A stretch of 23,636 bases of DNA from an uncultured Oscillospiraceae bacterium (GTDB lineage: Bacteria; Bacillota; Clostridia; Oscillospirales; Oscillospiraceae), in the NCBI GenBank assembly GCA_934668605.1, contig CAKUNY010000010.1, positions 1-23,636 of the forward strand. Direction: 5' to 3'. Made by a program: the position numbers and the translations under genes. Under the pieces are notes generated by a model, which searched no databases, had not been told where the DNA came from, and was given only the letters and a program-made list of their open reading frames with translations. Each line of letters begins with the position of its first letter. The stretch's first letter is position 1. Shown here piece after piece: positions 6,482 through 13,463 of the stretch.

Positions 6482-8050
6482 TTACTGAAGAAGATTTGCG
6501 CTGAGGAGCAGCCCGTAGAGCATCCGGGCAATTTCGCCGCGCGTGATCTGCCGGGACGAGTTGAGCGCGGAGGAGCCCTGTCCCCAGAGGCCGGAGGCCG
6601 CGCAGTAGGCCATCGAGGGCTTTGCCCAGGAGGAGACGCGGGAGGCGTCCGTGTAAGCGCGAAGCGCCGTGTCCGGGTGCTCGAGCGCCGTGTCGATGCC
6701 GCAAAGCAAGGCTGCGCGCGCCGTCATGGCTGCCGCCTCCTGTACGGTGATGGCGCCGTCGGGGTTAAACTTCCCATCGCCCACGCCGTTGACAATGCCG
6801 TAGGCCGCCGCCGTGTCGACATACGGGGCATACCACGCCGTCTCAAGAACGTCCTTGAACGTGCCGCGATATTCGGGCTCGAGCCCCAGAGAGCCGGTGA
6901 CGATCTTCGCAAACTGCGCGCGCGTGAGATTTGCGGCGGGCTGGAAGGTCGTCTTCGTCATGCCGTTGATGATACCGTAGGCCGCAAGCGTTTCGATCGC
7001 CTGCTGGTTTTCGTTCCCCTTCGTGTCGGTAAAGGCGGGAATTTCCGCAAGACGCGTCGTGTGCGCGCTGACGCCGGACTGCGGCGTGTGAACGCTCTTC
7101 TGTACATCGGTCATGGTGAAAAACGCGGTCTTGCCGCCCGCCTGCCGGGTCGCTGCCGAAAGCGCGCAGAGCGCCTGCATGGTGGCGTAGGCGTCGAAGC
7201 TGTCGTCGTGGCAGAAGCTGCCGTCGGAGAGCTGATAGGTCAAAAGCTTATCGAGAACGCTCCTGCCGTTTTTGACAAAGCGGCTGTCGTCCATCGAGAT
7301 TCCCAGCGCGCAGAGCGTGAGCACGACCTGCGAGCAGGACTCGGAAGACGTGTAGCCCCAGGAGGTGTAGCCGCCGTCTTCATTTTGCAGGCTCGATAGC
7401 CGGCTGACGCCGAGGGTGACCGCGTTTTTAACGGTGGTGCTTGACTGATAAGGCGCGAGCGCCTGCAAGACCATCGCCGTCACATCGGGGTCGGCTTCCT
7501 CGGAGCCGATCGCCCAGCCACCGTCCGAGAGCTGCTGGCCGAGCATGAAATCGACGTACATTGCCCGCGTGGCCTGCGTTTTGCCTTCCTCTGCGGCCGG
7601 AATTTCATAGTTGCCGCAGTCGAGCGCCAGCAGCACATAGGCAGCCGACGTGACGCCGGGCTGGGTCGCCGCGTCGTAGTCCGCGAGGGGCGCGAGAAGG
7701 TTATAGCCTGCGACGTTCCGGGGATTTTCGCCGATGGCCGTGAGCCCCAGAATGACGCGCGCGTACTCCGTCAGGCGGGTCTTGGAAAGAACGCCGTTTG
7801 ACGCCTGCAGCCTGGCGGCGATCGCGCGGTAATAGGAATCCGTCCAGTGCTCGTAGGTTACATAGCCGCCGCGCACCGTGCCGATCACCGCCCAATCGTC
7901 GCCCGCGCCGGGATGCGGCACGCTCGAGACGGCAAATGAGGCGGCCTTTTGATACGCGGTATCCAGCGCCGTCGTGCTTGCCCCCGCGGAAACGGCAAAA
8001 AGCCCCGCGAGCAGCGCAAGCGTCAGAAGAATCGTCAAAAATCGTTTCAT
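6482..8050 (-). CDS. Secreted alpha/alpha-toroid repeat protein with three SLH domains
   Basis: A 522-residue surface protein. Residues 1-24 are a Sec signal peptide (MKRFLTILLTLALLAGLFAV, cleavage near SAGA). Residues about 28-300 contain helical repeats with QLSDGGW (173-179), QNEDGGY (222-228) and QLSDGSF (273-279), typical of the prenyltransferase/squalene-cyclase alpha6/alpha6 barrel. Three SLH domains follow (about 337-390, 396-448, 464-516), which bind secondary cell-wall polymers. Eukaryotic intrinsic factor and transcobalamin share the alpha6/alpha6 barrel, and this gene lies between cob genes and an ECF transporter, so a corrinoid-capture role is inferred, not shown. GGAGG precedes two consecutive ATGs; the second (7-base spacing) is chosen, the first would add one Met. 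Promoter and terminator make it a likely monocistronic unit. It could instead be a wall protein of unrelated function. Confidence 0.88.
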   Translation of the reverse strand: MKRFLTILLTLALLAGLFAVSAGASTTALDTAYQKAASFAVSSVPHPGAGDDWAVIGTVRGGYVTYEHWTDSYYRAIAARLQASNGVLSKTRLTEYARVILGLTAIGENPRNVAGYNLLAPLADYDAATQPGVTSAAYVLLALDCGNYEIPAAEEGKTQATRAMYVDFMLGQQLSDGGWAIGSEEADPDVTAMVLQALAPYQSSTTVKNAVTLGVSRLSSLQNEDGGYTSWGYTSSESCSQVVLTLCALGISMDDSRFVKNGRSVLDKLLTYQLSDGSFCHDDSFDAYATMQALCALSAATRQAGGKTAFFTMTDVQKSVHTPQSGVSAHTTRLAEIPAFTDTKGNENQQAIETLAAYGIINGMTKTTFQPAANLTRAQFAKIVTGSLGLEPEYRGTFKDVLETAWYAPYVDTAAAYGIVNGVGDGKFNPDGAITVQEAAAMTARAALLCGIDTALEHPDTALRAYTDASRVSSWAKPSMAYCAASGLWGQGSSALNSSRQITRGEIARMLYGLLLSANLLQ

Positions 8051-8110
8051 CATTGTACCTCCGTTTTTGAAAACGCGCCGGAAGGCGCACACAGAAACAT
8101 GGATGAAAGC

Positions 8111-8139
8111 ATCATAGCACAAATTGAAGGATCTTGCAA
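8111..8139 (-). promoter_or_regulatory. Promoter of the SLH toroid gene
   Basis: On the minus strand TTGCAA (8134-8139) and TATGAT (8111-8116) are 17 bases apart. It starts just past the stop codon of the cobC-like gene. The leader of about 50 bases has a small hairpin, GCGCC / GGCGC (8075-8088). It is too short for a riboswitch. Confidence 0.8.
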
Positions 8140-8144
8140 CGAAA

Positions 8145-8720
8145 TCAGCCTGAAATTGGAAGATATACGTGATTTACCAGATCGATCGCATATCCGAACC
8201 CGGGGTTCGGCTGCCAGGCATAGCCGTCTTTCTCCTCCTCGGGGAAAAGCGCCGGCATCAGGGTAAGGATCGTCCCGCCGTGGCAGACGCAGATCGTATC
8301 ATCCTCGCGGGAAAGAAGCGTTTGAAGCCCGCGCAGCATCCGCGCCTGGCTGACAGCATACGATTCTCCCCCGGGCGGCACGTTGTGGAGCCAGTCGCCG
8401 GAAAGCCAGCTCTGATAGACCGGCTCTCGCTCCAGCATTTCGTGGCTCTTCATTTCAAAAATGCCGAAATTGACCTCGCGCAGATCGGAAATGACCGAAA
8501 ACGGCACATTGCCGTAAATCGCGCGCAGGGTCTGGTTCGCGCGCAGCATGCCGGAGGTCACGAACGTGAAGCCGTCCGGGGCGGGATAAACGCCGCGCGC
8601 CGCCGCATCCTGCAAGGCCTGCAATCCGCTGGGCAGAAGCGGAATGTCGGTCGCGCCATAGTATAGCTGCCGCTCGTTGCCCTCGGTGCGCCCGTGGCGC
8701 AGAAGAATCAGACGCTTCAT
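8145..8720 (-). CDS. cobC: Histidine phosphatase, probable alpha-ribazole phosphatase CobC
   Basis: A 191-residue member of the histidine phosphatase (phosphoglycerate mutase-like) superfamily. The catalytic phosphohistidine motif is LLRHGRTEGN (His9), with REVNFGIFE carrying the acidic residue and CVCHGG the second histidine. In the cobalamin pathway CobC removes the 5'-phosphate from alpha-ribazole phosphate or adenosylcobalamin phosphate. The family is broad, so the specific assignment comes mainly from position: the start codon overlaps the stop of the short CobU-like gene in an ATGA junction, placing it last in the cob gene run. A GGAGG site 7 bases before the ATG sets the start; an upstream extension in the same frame overlaps the neighbouring gene and was rejected. 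Confidence 0.85.
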   Translation of the reverse strand: MKRLILLRHGRTEGNERQLYYGATDIPLLPSGLQALQDAAARGVYPAPDGFTFVTSGMLRANQTLRAIYGNVPFSVISDLREVNFGIFEMKSHEMLEREPVYQSWLSGDWLHNVPPGGESYAVSQARMLRGLQTLLSREDDTICVCHGGTILTLMPALFPEEEKDGYAWQPNPGFGYAIDLVNHVYLPISG

Positions 8721-9088
8721 GGCTTTACCTCCAGCGGAAGACCGCAGAAAATTCGCGTGACCGTGTCCGCCCGTTTTGCGAGGAACGACAAAAGCCGCCC
8801 CGCGCCCTCCCGCCACGCGCGCTCGTGATAATCAAGCGGGACAATGCCGCAGGAAATGTCGTCCGCGATCAGGCAGACGGCGGCAGGCGCCTGGCGCTCC
8901 CATTCCTCCCGCGCGTCGAGCCCTTCGTCCGAGCACACCTTCGCGAAGCGCTCGAGATGGCGGATGCAGCGGGCGGAGGTGTCGAGGGTCAAGCCCTCGC
9001 AGGTGAAAATTTCCTCGTCTTTGAGTCCATATTTCGCTGCGGCATACTGCGTCTTTCCCTGATACGCGCCGCCAAAAATCAGTTCCAT
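8717..9088 (-). CDS. Short CobU-like NTP-binding protein
   Basis: A 123-residue protein related to adenosylcobinamide kinase/guanylyltransferase (CobU, usually about 180 residues). It has a P-loop-like GGAYQGKT (6-13) and, near the C terminus, ADDISCGIVPLDYHERAWRE (75-94), which corresponds to the conserved CobU segment containing GIVP and followed by the GR of GAGRLL. The middle of a standard CobU is missing. It overlaps cobS by 10 bases and cobC by 4, so it belongs to the cob operon. Whether it has kinase or guanylyltransferase activity alone, or assists the other CobU at 9849-10382, cannot be told. A GGGGG stretch upstream serves as ribosome site. Confidence 0.75.
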   Translation of the reverse strand: MELIFGGAYQGKTQYAAAKYGLKDEEIFTCEGLTLDTSARCIRHLERFAKVCSDEGLDAREEWERQAPAAVCLIADDISCGIVPLDYHERAWREGAGRLLSFLAKRADTVTRIFCGLPLEVKP

Positions 9089-9852
9089 AGCGCCCCCTGT
9101 CCGGCAAGCAGCAGCAAAACTCCCGCCAGCTCGCCCAATGTCAATGAAAATCCCGAAATATCGCCCGACATGCCGCCAAGGTTTCTCCGCGCGCCGAACG
9201 AGAACAGCAGCGCAAAGAGTTCTGCGCCGATGGCCGCCGCGGTGAACCACGCGTGAGAGAGCAGCAAAAGCCCTGCAAAAATGGCCAGAACGTTTAACAC
9301 CGCAAGCGCCGCCAATTGCCGCTTGTTTTGTTTTGCTTCAAAGCCGGACGCGTACTGGCTCGTCTGCATCGGGCGGCAGGCGAACACGCAGAAGGAAGAC
9401 GCAAAGCGCGAGAAGACTGGGATCAGAATCAGTCCCGGAAAGCCGCTTTTCGCGTCAAAATCCCGAAACGCCGCGAACATGGCGAGCATCAGAAAAATCG
9501 TGCATACGACGGCGAAGGAGCCCACATGCGAGTCCTTTAAAATTTTCTGCCGCGCTTCCAGATCCCGCCGGGATAAAATCGCGTCGCAGCAGTCCATGAA
9601 GCCGTCCAGGTGGATAAAGCCCGTGAGCAGAAACGGCAGCGCGGCCAAAAGCGCGGCGCAGACGGCCGGAAGACTTTCAAAGCATCCTGTCAGATACGCC
9701 GCCAGCGCCCAGATCGTGCCGACGAGAAGCCCCACGAGCGGCAGATACACCAGCTGCCACGGCCGCGCGGTTTCGTCCCAGATCTTCGCCGGGCACGGGA
9801 TGGACAGAAACATGCCCCATGCCATAAAAAAGGCGGTGATCTGCGTTTTCAT
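9079..9852 (-). CDS. cobS: Adenosylcobinamide-GDP ribazoletransferase (cobalamin synthase) CobS
   Basis: A 257-residue polytopic membrane enzyme that joins adenosylcobinamide-GDP to alpha-ribazole (or its phosphate), the step that completes the nucleotide loop of cobalamin. The family's aspartate motif is present as HLDGFMDCCDA (81-91), and the following ILKDSHVGSFAV (104-115) matches its second conserved region. At least six hydrophobic segments are seen, starting around 30-50, 60-80, 112-128 and near the C terminus. The length is typical. The start MKTQITAFF lies in an ATGA overlap with cobU and has AGGAGG 9 bases upstream. The downstream overlap with the short CobU-like gene indicates coupled translation. 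Confidence 0.94.
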   Translation of the reverse strand: MKTQITAFFMAWGMFLSIPCPAKIWDETARPWQLVYLPLVGLLVGTIWALAAYLTGCFESLPAVCAALLAALPFLLTGFIHLDGFMDCCDAILSRRDLEARQKILKDSHVGSFAVVCTIFLMLAMFAAFRDFDAKSGFPGLILIPVFSRFASSFCVFACRPMQTSQYASGFEAKQNKRQLAALAVLNVLAIFAGLLLLSHAWFTAAAIGAELFALLFSFGARRNLGGMSGDISGFSLTLGELAGVLLLLAGQGALWN

Positions 9853-10382
9853 TTCGTCCATCCTCCTTTGTACCACACGGGAATCGACGCCGTGAGCTCC
9901 GCGACATTCTCGCAGACTCCGGCTAAGGCGACTCCGACGTGTCCCAGCGCTTTTTTATACTGCTCCGTGAGTTCCCCGTAGCCGCGCCCGTCGGAAAAGA
10001 CGAAGTCCGCGACGAAGACGACGTTTTTGGCCATAGCCGCGAACCGGACAAGATCACTTGCCAGCCGCTCGCCCGCCGTAAAATCGACCGAGCCGTCTGC
10101 GCGGAACATTTCGTTGGCCAGAAGCGCCGTCACGCTGTCGAGTAAAAACGTGCCGTTTTCAAGCGCAAGCTCCAAGGCCGATAAAATGCCGCTTTCGCAT
10201 TCGATCGTCTCAAAGCCCCAGCTGTCGCGCTCCTGCAAGTGCCGCCGGACAATGGCGCGGTCTTCCTCGTCCGTCGGGCGAAGGGTCGCGAGATAATAGT
10301 GCGGCGCGGGAAGCGATTTGGAAATACTCTGGGCAAGCATCGATTTGCCGCTTTTCGAGCCGCCGGAAAGAAAGTATGTCAT
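9849..10382 (-). CDS. cobU: Adenosylcobinamide kinase/guanylyltransferase CobU
   Basis: A 177-residue CobU homologue, near the usual length. CobU phosphorylates adenosylcobinamide and transfers GMP from GTP to it, giving adenosylcobinamide-GDP, the substrate of CobS. Visible are the P-loop GGSKSGKS (7-14), the strand YYLAT, the segment RRHLQERDSWGFETIE (His48, in the position of the guanylylated His46 of Salmonella CobU) and LLDSVTALLANEMF. The normally conserved NEVG...GIVP segment is replaced by ADFVFSDGRGYG. That segment is better preserved in the short paralogue two genes downstream. ATGA overlaps join it to cobT upstream and cobS downstream. Confidence 0.88.
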   Translation of the reverse strand: MTYFLSGGSKSGKSMLAQSISKSLPAPHYYLATLRPTDEEDRAIVRRHLQERDSWGFETIECESGILSALELALENGTFLLDSVTALLANEMFRADGSVDFTAGERLASDLVRFAAMAKNVVFVADFVFSDGRGYGELTEQYKKALGHVGVALAGVCENVAELTASIPVWYKGGWTK

Positions 10383-11479
10383 ACCGTAAAGCTGTCCTTT
10401 GCGCGGATATCGGTCAGATAGGTATCGTCAATGGCGGCCTCCGGGAAGGTTGCCATCGTGCACATGACGGCGCACGCCGCCTCGACGACCCGGAAGGCGA
10501 TCGGGCAGCCGCTTCCTTCTCCGAGGCGCATGCCGAGCTCCAGGCACGGATGCAGCCCCAATTCCTGCTCCGCCAGCCGGTAGCCGATCTCAAACGAGCG
10601 GTGCGAGCCGATGAAATACGCCTTCGCATTTGGCGAAAGCCGGGCGGCGCAGAGCGCCGCGACGATGGAAATGAACCCGTCGACCACGACCGGGACGCGC
10701 TCTTTTGCCGCGCCCAGAAACACGCCCGTCATTGCGCAAAGATCGAAGCCTCCGACCTTGGACAAAACGTCGATGGGGTCGGTTTTATCCGGCCTGTGCA
10801 GCGCGAGCGCCTGCTCAATGACGCGCTTTTTCTTGAGAAACGCCGCATCTGTGAGGCCGCCGCCGCGTCCCGTGACGTCCTCTGCGGAGGCTCCCGTCAG
10901 CGCCGATAAAACGGCAGACGAGGTCGTCGTGTTGCCGATGCCCATTTCGCCCACGCCCAGAATCGACACGTCATCGCGCTTTGCCTGCGCGGCAAGCTCC
11001 ATGCCGGTGAGAATGCCGGTTACGGCCTGCTCGCGCGTCATGGCGGGCTCTTTGCAAAGGTTTTTTGTGCCTTTGCCGAGGCTGCGGTTTACGATCTCGG
11101 GGCAGTGATACGGGAGCTTGATGCCCATGTCGACGACGACGAGCTCGTCACCAAAGTGCTTGGCAAGGCACGACGCACCGGTAAGGCCTCGTGTGAGGTT
11201 GATCGACTGCGCAAGCGTGACCGTCTGCGGCGCGGAGCTCACGCCCTCTTCGACAACGCCGTTGTCTGCGGCCAGCACGTAGATGCGCGTCTTTGTCAGT
11301 TCATTTTTGACGCTGCCGGTGATGCCCGCCAGCTGGACGGAAAGATCCTCTAAAAGCCCGAGGCTTCCGGGGGGCTTTGCAAGCTCTGCCTGCCGCGCGC
11401 GCGCCCGTTCCATCGCACCCGCGTCAAGGTCTGTGATTTGCGAAAGCTTCGATTGTAAGGTTTGCTCCAGTTCTGTCAT
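10379..11479 (-). CDS. cobT: Nicotinate-nucleotide-dimethylbenzimidazole phosphoribosyltransferase CobT
   Basis: A 366-residue CobT, the usual size. It transfers phosphoribose from nicotinate mononucleotide to the lower-ligand base (classically 5,6-dimethylbenzimidazole) to make alpha-ribazole phosphate. Conserved features are KPPGSLG near the N terminus, AADNGVVEEGVS, GVGEMGIGNTTTSSA, TGRGGGLTDA, FIGSHRSFE and the C-terminal LGMRLGEGSG, which holds the catalytic glutamate. No bluB gene for dimethylbenzimidazole synthesis is in the window, so the actual base is unknown. GGAGG lies 8 bases before the ATG. The stop of the TIM-barrel gene is only 3 bases upstream and the cobU start overlaps the cobT stop. 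Confidence 0.95.
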   Translation of the reverse strand: MTELEQTLQSKLSQITDLDAGAMERARARQAELAKPPGSLGLLEDLSVQLAGITGSVKNELTKTRIYVLAADNGVVEEGVSSAPQTVTLAQSINLTRGLTGASCLAKHFGDELVVVDMGIKLPYHCPEIVNRSLGKGTKNLCKEPAMTREQAVTGILTGMELAAQAKRDDVSILGVGEMGIGNTTTSSAVLSALTGASAEDVTGRGGGLTDAAFLKKKRVIEQALALHRPDKTDPIDVLSKVGGFDLCAMTGVFLGAAKERVPVVVDGFISIVAALCAARLSPNAKAYFIGSHRSFEIGYRLAEQELGLHPCLELGMRLGEGSGCPIAFRVVEAACAVMCTMATFPEAAIDDTYLTDIRAKDSFTV

Positions 11480-11482
11480 GGG

Positions 11483-12283
11483 TTATTCCTCCAAAAGCTG
11501 CTGCCGGACGAGCCATTCGACGGACCCCCGGCATGAAGAGAGTTCTAAGGTTACGCTTGCGTCCGGGCAGAGCGCCTCGAGCGCCTTCAAAAGCGCGGCA
11601 ATGTCCATCGTGCCTTCAAAAAGCGGCGCGTGCAGATCATGCGCGCCGTCGTTGTTGTGCAGGTGAACGTGCGAAAGATAGGGCGCGCAGGCGCGGAGCC
11701 AGTCTTCGGGCGCTTTGCGGCTTGCTGACGTGTTCGCGTGGCCGAGGTCGAGGCAGATGCGGAGCCGGGGATCGTTTATTCTCCGGACGATGTCCAGAAG
11801 CATCGAAGCGTCCGGCTCCATGACGTTCTCGAGGCACACCGTAAGAGCTTCCGGCACATCGGAAATCAGACGCTTCCAGAGAAGCACGGATCGCGAGACG
11901 AACCACTCCGGATAATACACCAGCGGCACAAAGCCTGCGTGCAAAACGAGCTTCGGGCAGTGAAGCTGAACGGCTTTTTCGATGGCCTGCCGGTAGCGCT
12001 TTTCTGTAATTCTAAGTACGAGCGGGTCGATCGCGGCGGGGGTCAGCTCGTTGAATGGGCCGTGCATCACAAACCGGTCGGACGAAGACAGGCACGCCGC
12101 CAAGGATTCCTGTAAAAAACTCGCGCATGACGCGTCCTGCGAAAAAAGCGAGCCCGCCGTCTCGGGGCTGTCGAGAAATGCCGCCGTGCAGAACTGGGCA
12201 AGCTCCAGCCCAAGGCCATATCCTTTTGCAACCTCCGGCGCGTCTGGCGCGATGGAGGAGAGATAAAGATTTTGTTTTTTCAT
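11483..12283 (-). CDS. Sugar phosphate isomerase/epimerase-like TIM-barrel protein
   Basis: A 266-residue protein of the AP-endonuclease-2/xylose-isomerase-like TIM-barrel superfamily. Probable metal-site segments are VMHGPFNEL, LVLHAGF, VCLENV, ICLDLGHANTS, HVHLHNND and VTLEL, in the order expected for the fold, so it is probably an active metal-dependent enzyme. No signal peptide or membrane segment is present. It is the first gene after the cobalamin riboswitch and 3 bases from cobT, which ties it to cobalamin synthesis, but its reaction is unknown. No clear ribosome site precedes the ATG: the nearest purine run (GCAGG) lies in the 3' arm of the riboswitch terminator. Alternatives are a general isomerase or an endonuclease IV relative. 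Confidence 0.82.
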   Translation of the reverse strand: MKKQNLYLSSIAPDAPEVAKGYGLGLELAQFCTAAFLDSPETAGSLFSQDASCASFLQESLAACLSSSDRFVMHGPFNELTPAAIDPLVLRITEKRYRQAIEKAVQLHCPKLVLHAGFVPLVYYPEWFVSRSVLLWKRLISDVPEALTVCLENVMEPDASMLLDIVRRINDPRLRICLDLGHANTSASRKAPEDWLRACAPYLSHVHLHNNDGAHDLHAPLFEGTMDIAALLKALEALCPDASVTLELSSCRGSVEWLVRQQLLEE

Positions 12284-12286
12284 CGT

Positions 12287-12320
12287 AAAAAATGCCTGCG
12301 CCGGAGTCTGGGCGCAGGCA
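12287..12320 (-). terminator. Intrinsic terminator of the cobalamin riboswitch
   Basis: A 10-bp perfect stem (TGCCTGCGCC / GGCGCAGGCA) with an 8-base loop, followed on the minus strand by TTTTTT. It ends 4 bases before the start codon of the TIM-barrel gene, the expected position for transcription attenuation. Confidence 0.88.
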
Positions 12321-12356
12321 AAAAGATGCTTGCTTCCGGTTCCGGCAGAAACAAAT

Positions 12357-12444
12357 CGTCCGGGCGGCAGTCTGGCTTATCCGGAAACCCGGCTTCACAG
12401 TGACCGACTCGCGGGGCCTTTCACCCACTTTCAACGCCCGGACG
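12357..12444 (-). promoter_or_regulatory. Cobalamin riboswitch, compact form
   Basis: On the minus strand a perfect 10-bp closing helix (CGTCCGGGCG / CGCCCGGACG) encloses GGGTGAAAGGCCCCGC, then GTCACTGTGA, a CCGG-GTTT-CCGG hairpin and ATAAGCCAGACTGCC. These correspond to the GGTGNAANNCC, CACTGTGA and AAGCCAG...CTGCC segments of cobalamin aptamers. At 88 bases it is much shorter than the classic ~200-base class, so it probably belongs to a compact variant. It lies directly before a terminator and the TIM-barrel/cobT/cobU/cobS genes. It begins 12 bases after the Nudix stop. Confidence 0.8.
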
Positions 12445-12456
12445 TTTATATGTAGT

Positions 12457-13017
12457 TTACAGATTCCCCTGCCGGCGCAGCAGCCAGACCTTGAGCAGCG
12501 CCGTCTGCGTCTTTGCGTCGGGGATATTGCCGGCGAGAACTTCGTTGACCGCGTCCTCGAGCGGCATGGTAAACACGTTCAGGAACTCGTCTTCATCCAG
12601 CTTCTGCTCGCGGAAGGTGAGGCTCTTCGCGGCGTACATGTGGATGGCTTCGTCGCTGTAGGCGCAGGCCGGTAAGAATAGCCCGAGCTCCAAGAGCTCG
12701 CCCGCGACCGCGCCCGTTTCTTCGAGAAGCTCCCGCTTCGCAGCTTCCTGCGGGTCTTCGGTTTTACTGTCCAGCTTTCCTGCCGGAATTTCGATCATGA
12801 CCCGGTTTACCGGATAGCGGAACTGGCGCTCGAGAAGGACGCTTCCGTCCTCCAGCAGCGGCACGACGCACACCGCGCCCACATGGCGCATGTATTCGCG
12901 CGAAGCGGACGCGCCGTTCGGAAGGCGCACGGTGTCTTCAAAGACGTGCATGATGCGCCCGTCAAAAATTTCGCGGCTTTTCAGCTGCGTCTCCATTAAA
13001 TTTTCAAAGCTCTGCAT
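12457..13017 (-). CDS. Nudix hydrolase, ADP-ribose pyrophosphatase type
   Basis: A 186-residue Nudix protein. The Nudix box reads GKLDSKTEDPQEAAKRELLE followed by ETG, i.e. the REXXEEXG core preceded by the KLD and EDP features common in ADP-ribose pyrophosphatases. It has one extra residue in the first spacer compared with the textbook motif. The upstream IEIPAGKLD and downstream YSDEAIHMYAAKSL fit the same subfamily, which cleaves ADP-ribose to AMP and ribose 5-phosphate. The start MQSFENL is chosen because GAGGTG lies just before it; a GTG three codons earlier is possible. It is preceded by its own promoter, and transcripts reading past it would enter the cobalamin riboswitch 12 bases after the stop. 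Confidence 0.9.
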   Translation of the reverse strand: MQSFENLMETQLKSREIFDGRIMHVFEDTVRLPNGASASREYMRHVGAVCVVPLLEDGSVLLERQFRYPVNRVMIEIPAGKLDSKTEDPQEAAKRELLEETGAVAGELLELGLFLPACAYSDEAIHMYAAKSLTFREQKLDEDEFLNVFTMPLEDAVNEVLAGNIPDAKTQTALLKVWLLRRQGNL

Positions 13018-13043
13018 GTGTTTCACCTCGTATTGTGTCTTTC

Positions 13044-13072
13044 ATCTTACCTTCTGACGCGCGGAAAGTCAA
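13044..13072 (-). promoter_or_regulatory. Promoter of the Nudix gene
   Basis: TTGACT (13067-13072) and TAAGAT (13044-13049) on the minus strand, 17 bases apart, with the start codon about 27 bases past the -10 box. This is also the best visible promoter for the riboswitch-cob operon. Confidence 0.75.
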
Positions 13073-13122
13073 TGGCGGAAACGATAGGAAGAAATTGGCG
13101 AACTAAAATCCGGAATGCTGCG

Positions 13123-13395
13123 TACAATAGAATCAGAGTTTGCGGCAGATGCGCGAAGGACAGAAGGCATTCTTCCATAGAAGACGCTTTCAGGCGGCCT
13201 TGCGCCAACGCCCGCTGGCCGTTTTGTTCCATATTGCTTTGACCTTCGCGAGGTGCACGGCACGGCCGCTGTTTGCCGGCGGCGGCAGGAGCAAACAGGC
13301 AGATCCTCGCCGGTGGCTTTCCGGGAGATCACGGCGGACAGCTGCGGCGGACTCCTATACGCTTGCAGCTGAGGATATCCCGGCGAGGCGTTTTT
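13123..13395 (+). ncRNA. Possible structured RNA region (speculative)
   Basis: No convincing gene is present between 13073 and 13463. A TACAAT -10-like box (13123-13128) is followed by several inverted repeats: GGCCGT / ACGGCC (13217 and 13262), CTGTTTGC / GCAAACAG (13269-13298), CAGCTGC / GCAGCTG (13339-13371), and an outer helix CCTCGCCGG / CCGGCGAGG (13305-13313 with 13380-13388). The last arm is followed by CG and TTTTT (13391-13395), as at the end of a plus-strand transcript. No -35 box and no known RNA family were recognised. Confidence 0.3.
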
Positions 13396-13401
13396 CCGGC
13401 A

Positions 13402-13434
13402 AAGGCCGCCCGCAAGTATCTTGCGGGCGGCCTT
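13402..13434. terminator. Perfect 15-bp hairpin, possible bidirectional terminator
   Basis: AAGGCCGCCCGCAAG and CTTGCGGGCGGCCTT are exact complements around a 3-base TAT loop. T-runs are short on both sides (TTCTG on plus, TTTGCC on minus). It lies where minus-strand transcripts from proC and any plus-strand transcript from 13.1 kb would meet. Confidence 0.5.
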
Positions 13435-13463
13435 CTGAGTTTGTCGGACTTTCAAAACCAACG

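Noticed and set aside
6153..6704. Upstream in-frame extension of ecfT by 184 codons
   Set aside because: It translates repeat copies A and B, the terminator and part of the SLH gene, while a good start with a ribosome site exists at 6152.
13047..13232. A 61-codon minus-strand open frame (begins MEQNGQRALAQ)
   Set aside because: It runs through the Nudix promoter, lacks a well-placed ribosome site and is broken upstream; kept only as part of the non-coding stretch.
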